A stretch of DNA of 64,000 nt from the NCBI RefSeq assembly GCF_002019855.1, contig NZ_CM007717.1, positions 1 through 64,000 on the forward strand, read 5' to 3'. The DNA is from Streptomyces antibioticus (GTDB lineage Bacteria; Actinomycetota; Actinomycetes; Streptomycetales; Streptomycetaceae). Under the pieces are notes generated by a model. It was not told the origin of the DNA and made no database searches. It was given only the letters and a program-made list of their open reading frames with translations. Shown here in pieces: positions 16,381 to 25,166 of this stretch. How positions within the stretch are numbered: position 1 is the stretch's first letter; each line of letters starts with the position of its first letter. The translations under genes and the position numbers were made by a program.

Positions 16381-18512
16381 GCGGGCGGCGTGGCGGGCGG
16401 CCGGTGCTGCAGGTCGGAGCACACGTCCGCTTCCGTGACAGCACCTGGCAGGTCATCGCTGTGGCGGGGCAGCAGGTCCACCTCGCCGGTGAGACAGGAG
16501 GAGACGAGACGGTCGTGGCCGGGCATCTGTTCGCCGACCCGTCCTTCACCATCGTGGGCGCCGAGACGCCCCAGGCCGTGACGCAGTGGGGTCTGTTCGA
16601 AACCGCGCCCGAGGGCGCGCGACGCAAGGCGCTGGCCTGGCAGCGGCACATCCGCGAGGTGGAGTCCGGCCTGCCCGGCGGGCCGGACAGCGGCGGGGTG
16701 CCCCGGCCCGAGTACGACCCCGACCGGTTCACGCTCGCGCAGCGCGAGGAGGCCAAGGCCGCGGAGCTGACCGCGATCGGCTTCGGACCTGTCTCCCGGA
16801 CCACGGTGCAGCGCATGCGCCTGGCCCACCGCAAACAGGGCTTGTGGGGGCTGGTCGACCACCGCACCACCCGCCGCCCCAGCCCGACCGGGCGCACCGA
16901 CGAACGCGTCATCACCGCCATCGAGGAGGCGCTGCGCCGCCAGCGAGGCCGCTCCAAGGGCACCGTCAAGGGCCTGATGCCCCTGGTCACCCAGATCCTC
17001 TCCGACCGGCATGGGCGCGGCACGGTGACCATGCCCTCCCAGGCCACCTTCTACCGGCTCGTCCACCAGCTCGCCGGTCCCGCCGAACACCCCCACCGCC
17101 CCGCCCGGACGCTCCCCTCCCCGGCCGGCAGGCGGGCGTTCACTCCGACCGTGGCGCTGCGGCCGGGCGAGCAGGTGCAGGTCGACACCACGCGGCTGGA
17201 CGTTCTGGCCGTCTTCGACGACGGCACCACCGGCCGGCCCGAACTCACCATCGCCGTCGACGTGGCCACCCGCGCCATCCTCGCCGCCGTCCTGCGCCCC
17301 GCCGGCACCAAGGCCGTCGACGCCGCCCTGCTGCTCGCCGAGATGGCCGTCCCCCACCCCGCCCGCCCCACCTGGCCCGACGCACTGCGCCTCGCCCACA
17401 CCCAACTCCCCCAGCTAAAGCGGATGATGGGTCTGGACGAACGCCTTCAGGGCGCAGCCGCCCGGCCGGTCGTGGTGCCCGAGACGATCGTCGTCGACCG
17501 GGGCAAGATCTACCTGTCCACGGCGTTCAGCGCCGCCTGCGAGAGTCTCGGCATCAGCGTCCAGCCCACCCCGCCCCACGCCCCCGCCGCCAAAGGCATC
17601 GTCGAGCGCACCTTCGGCACCATCAACGCCCTGCTGTGCCAGCACCTGCCCGGCTACACCGGCTCCGACGTCACCCGCCGCGGACCCGACGCCGAAACCG
17701 AGGCCTGCTTCAGTGTCGCCCAGCTGCAGGACCTGCTCGACGAATGGCTGATCCACTACCACCACCGCCCCCACGAAGGCCTGCGCCACCCCACCCTGCC
17801 CAAGAAGGCCCTCACCCCGAACCAGATGTGGGCCGCCCTCATCGCCGTCGCCGGCCACGTGCCCCTCCCCCTCAGCGGCAGCGACTACCTCGAACTGCTA
17901 CCGGTGCGCTGGCAGGCCATCACCGAACGCGGCATCCGCATCGACCACCGCACCTACGACGCGGACGTCCTCACCCCCTACCGCGGCCAGCCCTCCCCCG
18001 TCACCGCGCGCGGCGGCAAATGGGAGATCCACACCAACCCCCACGACGCCCGCCAGGTCTGGATCCGCCTGCCCGACGGACACCTGTCAGAGATCCCGTG
18101 GATCCACCGCGACCACATCCACGAGCCGTTCAACAGCGCCACCTGGCAGCACATCAAAACCATCACCACCCGCCACGGCGACCGCGACACCCACGAAGCC
18201 GACCTCGCCGACGCCCTCGACCAGCTCATGCGCCGCGCCCACACCGGCACCGCCACCGCAGGCGAGCAACGCCTGATCACCCGCACCGCACCGCTGAAAA
18301 CACCCCCGCCCACGGCCGGCACCCGCACGGCCCACGCCCCGGAGCCGCAGGCCGACGGATGGGACGACGACAGTCTCGACGACCTCGACGACCTGCCTGA
18401 CGACCCAGAGCAGGCTGACGGCGAGGAGGAAACCGTCGACGACGGCGACGCGCCCGTCCCGTACACCGGACTCGGCCTCTACGACCCCGCTCAGGAAGCC
18501 CTCAACTGGTGA
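16377..18512 (+). CDS. tnsB: TnsB-like DDE transposase
   Basis: Protein of 711 aa related to TnsB/MuA/TniA transposases, which cut and join the 3' ends. The retroviral-integrase fold keeps the DDE triad: Asp in VQVDTTRLD near 268, Asp in VVDRGKIY near 374, and Glu in KGIVERTFG near 411. Helix-turn-helix segments precede it (SRTTVQRMRLAHRKQGLWGL near 140). A beta-barrel follows from about 520, and the tail from 655 is strongly acidic, possibly for TnsC contact. GTG 16377 overlaps the tnsA stop. The next gene starts inside the tnsB stop (GTGA at 18509). Confidence 0.88.
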   Translation: MSGRRGGRPVLQVGAHVRFRDSTWQVIAVAGQQVHLAGETGGDETVVAGHLFADPSFTIVGAETPQAVTQWGLFETAPEGARRKALAWQRHIREVESGLPGGPDSGGVPRPEYDPDRFTLAQREEAKAAELTAIGFGPVSRTTVQRMRLAHRKQGLWGLVDHRTTRRPSPTGRTDERVITAIEEALRRQRGRSKGTVKGLMPLVTQILSDRHGRGTVTMPSQATFYRLVHQLAGPAEHPHRPARTLPSPAGRRAFTPTVALRPGEQVQVDTTRLDVLAVFDDGTTGRPELTIAVDVATRAILAAVLRPAGTKAVDAALLLAEMAVPHPARPTWPDALRLAHTQLPQLKRMMGLDERLQGAAARPVVVPETIVVDRGKIYLSTAFSAACESLGISVQPTPPHAPAAKGIVERTFGTINALLCQHLPGYTGSDVTRRGPDAETEACFSVAQLQDLLDEWLIHYHHRPHEGLRHPTLPKKALTPNQMWAALIAVAGHVPLPLSGSDYLELLPVRWQAITERGIRIDHRTYDADVLTPYRGQPSPVTARGGKWEIHTNPHDARQVWIRLPDGHLSEIPWIHRDHIHEPFNSATWQHIKTITTRHGDRDTHEADLADALDQLMRRAHTGTATAGEQRLITRTAPLKTPPPTAGTRTAHAPEPQADGWDDDSLDDLDDLPDDPEQADGEEETVDDGDAPVPYTGLGLYDPAQEALNW

Positions 18513-19579
18513 CCAGCCCCGCACGCAACCACCACGCCACCACCGACACCGAGCCCCTGCTGCCCGGCACGCACGCGGCAGAGCCGGAGTGGCCGATCAC
18601 CACCTGGCAGGGCTGGCAGCACTTCGCCACCACCCCGCCCCTCGCCCCGCCCCAGCCCGGCCATACGCCCCGTGGCGCGGAAGAACGCCTCGCCTACCAC
18701 TCCGCGTTCGTCACCGTCCGCACCCCCGCCATCAACACCCTCGCCACCCAGGTCCGCACCCTGATGCTGCTCGGCCGCCACCAGCAGACCACCGCCCGCC
18801 CCTCACTGATCGTCACCGGCCCCGCCGCAGCCGGTAAAACCACCGCGCTCCTCGAAGTCGGGCGCACCTGCCACCTTGCCCACACCCGCAAGAACCCGGC
18901 CCCGCCCGGACGTGCCCACGAGCAGGTGCCGGTCGCGTACCTGCTGGTGCCGCCCGGCGCCACCGCCAAGACCCTCGCCATCGAATTCGCCCGCTACCTC
19001 GGCATCCCCGTCACCAACCGCATGACCCAGGTCCAGATCACCAGCGCCGTCTGCCACACCTACACCCAAGCCGGCGTCCGCCTGGTCCTCATCGACGAGA
19101 TCCACCGCCTCAACCCGCGCACCACCACCGGCGCCGAAGCCGCCGACCTGCTGAAAGACCTCACCGAACGCATCAAAGCGACCTTCGTCTACAGCGGCAT
19201 CGACGTTGCCGCCACACCCCTGTTCAGCGGCATACGCGGCGCCCAACTCGCTGGCCGCGCCAGCCTCATCACCTGCGGCCCTCTCCCCGCCCGCCACGGC
19301 ACCCGCCGGCCCTTCACCGACCTCATCACCGACATGGAAACCGCCCTCGACCTCACCCAGCACACACCCGGCACGCTCCCCCGCCACGCCACCTACCTCC
19401 ACCAGCGCACCGCCGGCCGCATCGGAAGCCTCGCCCGCCTCATCCGCCAAGCCGCCATCACCGCCATCTGCGACGGCACCGAACGCATCACCAAAAAATC
19501 TCTCGAAGCCATCCAGCTCGACCACCTCGCCGAAGAAGCAAGCCGCCCGCGCACCCGCCAACCCACCAGAACGGCATGA
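18509..19579 (+). CDS. tnsC: TnsC/TniB-like AAA+ ATPase
   Basis: Protein of 356 aa. Walker A GPAAAGKTTAL is near 104-114 and Walker B LVLIDEIHRL near 192-201, followed by a conserved LLKDLTERIKATFVYSGIDV segment. TnsC-type ATPases form filaments on target DNA and pass the TniQ choice on to TnsA/TnsB. GTG 18509 overlaps the tnsB stop, so translation is probably coupled. The closest family is TniB of Tn5053/Tn7-like systems. Confidence 0.88.
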   Translation: MTSPARNHHATTDTEPLLPGTHAAEPEWPITTWQGWQHFATTPPLAPPQPGHTPRGAEERLAYHSAFVTVRTPAINTLATQVRTLMLLGRHQQTTARPSLIVTGPAAAGKTTALLEVGRTCHLAHTRKNPAPPGRAHEQVPVAYLLVPPGATAKTLAIEFARYLGIPVTNRMTQVQITSAVCHTYTQAGVRLVLIDEIHRLNPRTTTGAEAADLLKDLTERIKATFVYSGIDVAATPLFSGIRGAQLAGRASLITCGPLPARHGTRRPFTDLITDMETALDLTQHTPGTLPRHATYLHQRTAGRIGSLARLIRQAAITAICDGTERITKKSLEAIQLDHLAEEASRPRTRQPTRTA

Positions 19580-19586
19580 TCAGGCC

Positions 19587-20219
19587 GTGAAGAAGACCAC
19601 GGATTCGCCAATTGGCGAGGAGTTCGCCGCTCTCTGCGACCGGGTGTGGGACGTCCTGGTCCCCGCCCGTGCCAGCTACCTGGCCCACGTCTCACCCCAC
19701 TACGACGAGGTACTCCACGACGTCGCGCAGCGAACCAAACATTCCGGCAGCCTCGGCAAGACGGACATCGCAGCCCTCGTCGTCTGGAAACGGCTCTCCG
19801 CACAAACCCGCTGGGTGACCGCCCTCATGTCCCTGCCCGACACCCACGTACGAGCCGTCACCGAACGGGCCGTCACCGCCGTCCGCGACACCACCCTCAC
19901 CCGCAGCGAAGCCGCCCGCACAGGACGCGGCATCATCGCCGAACTGCCCGGCTTCCGCACCGGCGACGCCCTCGCCTCCGCCATCCTGACCGCAGCCACA
20001 CCCCAGCGGATGGCCGTCTACGACCGCCGCGTCCAACACGCCCTCGACACCCTCCGCCTCCCCCTCACCCCCGCACCGGGACGCTACGGCCGCTACCTCC
20101 AGCTCCTCGACGACCTCCTCCACCACTGCGGAGCACACGCCGACGGCTGGACCGCACGCGACATCGACACCGCCCTGTACTGGACCGGCGGCAACCCGCT
20201 CCAGCCGACACCGGTGTAG
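19587..20219 (+). CDS. Unknown 210-aa protein, last gene of the Tn7-like operon
   Basis: Protein of 210 aa starting at GTG 19587, 7 bases after tnsC. It is almost all helical with no membrane segment; blocks such as KTDIAALVVWKRLSAQTRWV and DALASAILTAATPQRMAVYDRR are clearly protein-coding. I do not recognise a domain. Its place as the fifth gene of the operon, directly before the putative transposon end, suggests an accessory role in transposition. Confidence 0.7.
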   Translation: MKKTTDSPIGEEFAALCDRVWDVLVPARASYLAHVSPHYDEVLHDVAQRTKHSGSLGKTDIAALVVWKRLSAQTRWVTALMSLPDTHVRAVTERAVTAVRDTTLTRSEAARTGRGIIAELPGFRTGDALASAILTAATPQRMAVYDRRVQHALDTLRLPLTPAPGRYGRYLQLLDDLLHHCGAHADGWTARDIDTALYWTGGNPLQPTPV

Positions 20220-20318
20220 GCCCACCCACACAAGCCCTGACCACGCAACAAGCCGCTGACCAGCACAAACCCGCACCAGCTCTTTAGATACCGAACACCA
20301 TCACCAACACCACACCAC

Positions 20319-20468
20319 CGTTATCAACAAACCCCGAACAACCGCAGGCCAGACGCCCCATCACCACTTCCTTCAGCGTCCCGCAAGCGCCGGAATCGTT
20401 ATCAACGAATCCACAACACCCCAGCTCAAGCCACCCACACCACACCAACTACGAACCCCGGAATCACA
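20319..20468. repeat. Candidate right end of the Tn7-like element with repeated TnsB-type sites
   Basis: Two direct copies of CGTTATCAAC followed by RAA lie at 20319-20331 and 20397-20409. CCGGAATC occurs at 20390-20397 and again at 20458-20465, just before ACA at 20466-20468. Directly after this point the sequence becomes HA-coding helicase DNA. Tn7-like ends finish in TGT...ACA with several TnsB repeats, so this is a reasonable end. No matching left end was found by eye. Confidence 0.5.
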
Positions 20469-20965
20469 GGAGGGCTGCGCTGGAAGCGGTGGACGAGGAC
20501 TGGAACCCGTCATGGCCTGCCGAATGGCAGCGGCACTACGCCGCCCTGCGCGAACTCCTGCGCGACGAAGACGGCCACACCGATGTCCTGCCCGGCGTCA
20601 CCATCCACGGAATGGACATCGGACGATGGCTCGCCAAGCAGCGCCAACACGACGTCTGGCAGGGGCTGTCCGCGGGGCAGCGGGAACGCCTGGAACAGCT
20701 CGGCATCATGCCCTTGCCCCCGGGGGCGGAGAGGCAAGCGCCAGCGACGGCCTCTTCTGGGGGGTTCGAGCGGGGGGTGGCAGCCCTGGCCCAGTATCAG
20801 GCACGCACCGGGACAGTGACCGTGCCCAGAGGTCATGTGGAGCGGCTGGAAGACGGGACCGAGGTCCGGCTTGGAGTCTTCTTGAGCAATGCCAGGAGCA
20901 GGCGCGCCAAGCTCAGTGCCGACAAACGGCAGCGACTCGCCGGCCTCGGGCTCGACTGGGCATGA
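20469..20965 (+). pseudogene. Truncated terminal helicase, C-terminal HA domains only
   Basis: From about 20471 the sequence reads RRAALEAVDEDWNPSWPAEW and continues for about 165 residues to the TGA at 20963-20965. It is collinear with the end of the helicase at 2458-2970. The proteins look about two-thirds identical, so this is a divergent relative and not a fresh duplicate. The helicase motor part is absent; homology begins abruptly at the putative transposon end. Confidence 0.75.
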
Positions 20966-20999
20966 AGGACGCCAACGTCGGTGGCACAAGGGGGAATTC

Positions 21000-21131
21000 A
21001 TGGATCAGGCAACGGCCACGCTGCTGGGCGCAGCAGTTGGGGCATTCGGTTTCGTCGTTGTCGGTGCCTTCGCGTCGGCGGCAATGCGTCGGCAGGTAAC
21101 TCATTGGACGGCTCTTGGCGAGCGGGAGTGA
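21000..21131 (+). CDS. Tiny single-span membrane protein
   Basis: 43 aa starting at ATG 21000 after AAGGGGGAATTC, a good ribosome site. One hydrophobic helix (LLGAAVGAFGFVVVGAFASA) follows a MDQATAT start, as in many small Streptomyces membrane proteins. It might also be the 5' remnant of a longer gene. Confidence 0.45.
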   Translation: MDQATATLLGAAVGAFGFVVVGAFASAAMRRQVTHWTALGERE

Positions 21132-21660
21132 TGCCGGCGGAACTGCCGGGACGTGTGTCTGACGTTCACGGCTGCCTGCCGCAGTGCCCCGCAGGAACTG
21201 GTATCCGCCGTCGACTGTCAGGGTGCCCATCCGGAAGAATCGTCAGAGAACCTTCTCTGCGACGTGGCAGGCCCTGGTTCTCATGGACACCTGCTTTGGT
21301 GCTGTTCGGCTCGAAGTTCCAGAGGCTGTCCTGGAGGCAGCAAGTGCCCCAGGCCTTGCGGGTCGGTGGGCGTCCCGCGCCGCTTCCCCCTGCGTCCTGC
21401 TGATGGCATGGAAAGTGGCCGTGCGCCGGTCGACGCAGCCGTGGAACAGGTCACCGCCGCGAAGCGTGCTTTCGCCGTGGCGGCACGGAGCGAAGTGATG
21501 AGGGCAGAGTGACCCACCTGGCACTCGAGTACCGCGGTCTGCCAGGAAACGGCACCGCGGTGAAGCCCAGCGCCTTCCATCTGGACACGAAGTCGAGGCG
21601 CGCCAAGCACATCACCGGCGAATTCATACAACTCGCCGCTCATGGAGTCGGCTGGCGGGG
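21132..21660. other. No convincing gene
   Basis: Short open frames exist on both strands but none has a ribosome site or a recognisable family. One rightward stretch ending at the TGA at 21510-21512 (VDAAVEQVTAAKRAFAVAA) looks helical and could be gene debris. Confidence 0.5.
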
Positions 21661-21840
21661 GTGGGTGCGACGCCGCTGACGGATCGATTCACCTCCCACG
21701 GAACTGTTGTCGGGCGGGCAAAGAACAAGGCGGTGCTGTCCCTCACTTCGGACCTCCCCTCCTCCATCCTCAGCAGGATCCTCGGCATACACATCAGCAC
21801 GGCAGTCGTCTGGGTCCGGTTCATAGAACGTGATCGTGCT
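21661..21840 (+). pseudogene. Possible recombinase C-terminal remnant
   Basis: An in-frame stretch reading SSILSRILGIHISTAVVWVR resembles the C-terminal helix pair of Streptomyces tyrosine recombinases and integrases. It lacks everything upstream and runs on in frame towards the next gene. The match is short and from memory. Confidence 0.3.
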
Positions 21841-21921
21841 GCTCTCAGCGGCGCCAGAGCTTCCGGCGGGGACGGCAGGAAAGCTGATGACAACGCGGGG
21901 GCCCTGGCCGACCATTGTCCG

Positions 21922-22668
21922 GTGACCCGTGACCTGCAGAGCTTCGCCCTCAGTGTGGTCGTCCCCGACCAGGTGATGCGTGGAAGCACAGTGGAAGTAC
22001 GCCCACGGATCGAAGGGCGGGACATTGTGGCTGAGGCGTTCGACGACGGGCCGTGCGAGGACCCGCGTCACCTTCTCTTTCCTGACGGGCCGCTTCGTGC
22101 TGACGTGTCTTCGCGCGAGGTTCGCCTGGCAGAGGCAACGTGCACTGAAGGATGCTGTGGCGCTCTGTATGTCACGATCCGCCGTGACGGCGACCAGGTC
22201 ATCTGGGGGGCATGGCGTAACCCTGATGCTGTTGAGGTCGGCCTGCCGGAGTTCAGATTTGACGCTCAGCAGTACCATGCGGAGGTCGAACGCGCGACAT
22301 TGGACCGCTCCTGGGAGTGGCCGGCCAGGACGGTTGCCCGTCTCCTCGAAGAGGAGCTTCGGCGGCGCACCGCCTGGCTCGAGCGCTGGGAGTGTGAGCT
22401 TGCCAGCGTGTCTGCCTGGCTCTGGGAGCCGGACCAGATCAATCTCTTCTTCTTCCACCCGGGCGGAGCCGCCGTCAAGGAGGACCGTCCCTGGCTCCAG
22501 TTCCGGATGACACTGAACGTCTCCGGCGGCGATCCGGCGGCACAGGCACAGCAGTTGGCGGAGGAACTCACGGCGTTCGACCCGCGCCTGGCTGCCGATG
22601 TCTGCGGAGGCTCGCCGGAGTTCGCTCGTCAGCTTGGTTACCCCTGGCCGCAACGGCACATGCTGTGA
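21922..22668 (+). CDS. Hypothetical protein
   Basis: Protein of about 248 aa; GTG 21922 is chosen because the preceding in-frame residues look like recombinase debris. No ribosome site is obvious, so the start is uncertain. The body is clearly coding: a CTEGCCGALYV cysteine cluster near 78, then REGD-like strands, RTVARLLEEELRRRT, and WLWEPDQINLFFFHPGG. I do not recognise a family. Confidence 0.6.
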   Translation: MTRDLQSFALSVVVPDQVMRGSTVEVRPRIEGRDIVAEAFDDGPCEDPRHLLFPDGPLRADVSSREVRLAEATCTEGCCGALYVTIRRDGDQVIWGAWRNPDAVEVGLPEFRFDAQQYHAEVERATLDRSWEWPARTVARLLEEELRRRTAWLERWECELASVSAWLWEPDQINLFFFHPGGAAVKEDRPWLQFRMTLNVSGGDPAAQAQQLAEELTAFDPRLAADVCGGSPEFARQLGYPWPQRHML

Positions 22669-23011
22669 TGCTCGGGAACGGAGTAGTCCAGAAAAAGGGG
22701 CGCGCTCCGTGAAGAGTCCTCGACGGCTCACCTCCGCTGGGCCGGCGAAGGTGCAGCGACGGTCGGCGTCCGGACGTTCCTCGGTCTCCGGGGCCCCTGC
22801 TCGCCCGCATTCTCAGTTCGCCCCGCTCGTCCGGGGTGGGGCGAGTCCTCCGCTCGGGGCGCGCAGTGGCAGGCGGGACTATGTGGCAGGGGTTTGTCCG
22901 TCACCGTCCCCCGTTCCCCCTCTATCGAGACACCAGGGCTTGCTGACAAGACAGCCACCGGTGCCTCACGGTGAAAGGGGGAGGCAGCCCTCCGAGAAGC
23001 CCGCAGCGCGA
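22669..23011. other. No convincing gene
   Basis: A gap between convergent genes. It contains no supported ORF; a strong hairpin terminator was not seen either. Confidence 0.5.
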
Positions 23012-23506
23012 TCAACGCCGGCGGGGCTGCAGGGCCGCTCGGTCACGCCAGTAGTCCGCGTTGCGAGGATCGGCCAGCCATCCGGTCACACGCTCAACGG
23101 CTGTTGCGAATGCCTCGGGCAACGAGATCTCCTCGTCCACAACCAGGCTGAGGGCATCAACGTCATGGGTGCCATGGTCGGTCTCGCACCAGCAGGCGAC
23201 ATTCACCGCCGCGTCCACTGCCAGCCGGCCTCTGTCCGCCCAGACCACCTGCAGCAGGAACTCCAACTGGTCACCGCCGTCGTCGTGCGCGACCACGTCG
23301 ATACCCAGCACCACAGGCGTCCCTGACTGCCCGTCGGGGAAGACCGCATGGTTCAGTTCCCATTCCCACTCCACCATCTCTCCGGCGGCCCGGGCCGTAT
23401 CAACAGCACGGGCCGCACGTCCCAGGCTTTCCAGGTCAGCAGCAGACAGATGCGGGAAGAGCGTGGTCAAGGGGACATCGTCGAAGGTGCCTCGGCTCAT
23501 GGGCAT
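23012..23506 (-). CDS. Hypothetical acidic protein
   Basis: Protein of 164 aa from ATG 23506 (MPMSRGTFDDV). It is acidic and alpha/beta, with LGIDVVAHDDGGDQLEFLLQ and VDAAVNVACWCETDHGTHDV. No membrane segment or known motif is visible. A TTG start at 23542 would add 12 residues. It may belong to small uncharacterised actinobacterial proteins of the immunity or ADP-sensing kind, but I cannot place it. Confidence 0.6.
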   Translation of the reverse strand: MPMSRGTFDDVPLTTLFPHLSAADLESLGRAARAVDTARAAGEMVEWEWELNHAVFPDGQSGTPVVLGIDVVAHDDGGDQLEFLLQVVWADRGRLAVDAAVNVACWCETDHGTHDVDALSLVVDEEISLPEAFATAVERVTGWLADPRNADYWRDRAALQPRRR

Positions 23507-23846
23507 GAGCCGATCATCCGGTCTCTCCCGCTCGGACGACAAGCATCATCTGCCGCGACGTCTCCCCCTCCCTCCCCCAGCGTCCCCCAGCGCCACCGTG
23601 ACGGCCGACAAGCCGAGCCCCTCCCGGGCTGTCGGTGAGTCTTACGATCTCCCCCCGGCGCAAATGCCTCGGCGTCCGAGGGGACACCTTGGACTGGTGG
23701 ACGCCTGCGCCATGTCGCCTTGTGCCTGGTGTGCCGGCGGTGCCTCAGGGGGGAACCGCCGATGACCGTGTTGTGCACTCGAAACCAACGGGCGTCCACA
23801 GGGCGGGGCGTGAGAGGGTGCGGCTCTGTCCAGGGCAGCGGGACGA

Positions 23847-24437
23847 GTGGGGCTGATCTACGGTTACGACATCTCTCTGCGTCCTGGAAATGTCGCCAGG
23901 GCGCTGGCCGGGCTGGCGTCGCCAGGCCGTGACGTGCCGCCGCTCGAGGTCACCCTGCCCGGCGGTGAGCCGATCGTCCTGCCGTTCACGTCTCAATTCG
24001 GGAGCGGGCCGGTCGACTGCTCCACGGGCAGCACGCTCGACCTCGACACGTCCCTCAAGTTCGACGCCGATGATGCCTTGCGTGCTTATGCGCAGCAAAG
24101 CGGCTCTGGGCCGGGGGCGGACGGACGGGTCCGGGTCGGGTACATCTACGTGACGGTCCGGTCCGTGTCCCTTCTGCATCCTGGTTACCCGTCGGTGCAG
24201 TGCTGGGCCGCGACGTCGGGGACGAGCCGGCTGTTCGCGCGGTCGGCCGGTGTCAGGACGGTGTTCACCGCTCCCGCCGCCGGCAGCGGGGGTGTGTGCT
24301 GTCTGTTCGACACCGGTGACGGCGCCCCCGAGCAGGTGTGCCGGCCCAACGGTGAGATCGTCCGGGAGACGGCCGGCGGTCCCCGCTTTCCGGATCGGGG
24401 TGCGCTGGTGACGGCTTGGCCCGACCCGGGTAAGTGA
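23847..24437 (+). CDS. Hypothetical protein
   Basis: Protein of 196 aa starting at GTG 23847 (MGLIYGYDISLRPGNVARAL). The pattern of beta strands (PLEVTLPGGEPIVLPFTSQF, VRVGYIYVTVRSV) suggests a single compact globular domain. No family is recognised. About 340 bases before it (23507-23846) hold nothing I can support. Confidence 0.6.
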   Translation: MGLIYGYDISLRPGNVARALAGLASPGRDVPPLEVTLPGGEPIVLPFTSQFGSGPVDCSTGSTLDLDTSLKFDADDALRAYAQQSGSGPGADGRVRVGYIYVTVRSVSLLHPGYPSVQCWAATSGTSRLFARSAGVRTVFTAPAAGSGGVCCLFDTGDGAPEQVCRPNGEIVRETAGGPRFPDRGALVTAWPDPGK

Positions 24438-25166
24438 GTATCGGTGTCCCTCTTTGCAGTGGGAGTACCTGCCGCGGGCGTCGGTTTCGGCTCCCGCATG
24501 ACCTGTCGGCGCCGGCTGTGCGACTAGAACGGGGCCGGCGTCCGGCGGCGGCTCCGCGAGGTCCTGTCGGCCGAAGTCGAGGTGGCCTCCCGCCGGGATT
24601 GATCCCGGGATCGGCAGCAGGCTGGTGCCGTGCCGTCGGCGGGGGAGGCTGGCCCGCGGCACGGCAGGCGCGGGCAGACCGTGCAGGCCGTGCAGAGCGC
24701 GGCGACGGGGACCGACCGGTGCGCTCGGTCTGGTTCTCAGCGCCGCCGTGTTCGGACAGCCCACTGTCTCGACGTCGGCGTCGGCCATGTGCGGGCTCTG
24801 CTGCCCAGGGAGCGGGAACACGGCGTCCTGGAGGAGGGCGTGGTCCGGGTCTGCCCGTTGAGGCACTCCGGCCTCGACTGCCCGGGCCGCTGCAGCTTCG
24901 CCGCCGGCCCGCCATGCGAGGGTCTGCGTCCCCTGCGGGTCCGGACGGCCGCCCGGCTTGAGGAGGACGACGAGGGTGCCGGGCATGGTGCGGCGTCGGG
25001 GCGGGTGTCGGGTCGCAGTCGATGAGCGGCGCAGGTTGTGGAGCGGGTGTCGGCTCGGGGGTGATGGGGTCTGGTGGTCTGCGGCTGCGCTGTGTGGGGG
25101 CGGTGAGCGGAAGCGTTGGCGCGGCAGGGGGCGGGGGCGGGGCTGCGTGTTTGCCGGGGCGGTGGG
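24438..25166. other. No convincing gene
   Basis: A 730-base stretch with very high GC and several overlapping open frames on both strands, none with a convincing start or family. Open frames are expected by chance at this GC. Confidence 0.5.

Noticed and set aside
21661..21921. N-terminal extension of the 21922 hypothetical gene
   Set aside because: The residues resemble the end of a recombinase and do not fit the following protein, so the longer start was not used.
23745..24986. A 413-codon leftward frame over the 23847 gene
   Set aside because: It is antisense to a better-supported gene, with Pro/Arg-rich shadow composition, no ribosome site and no motif.
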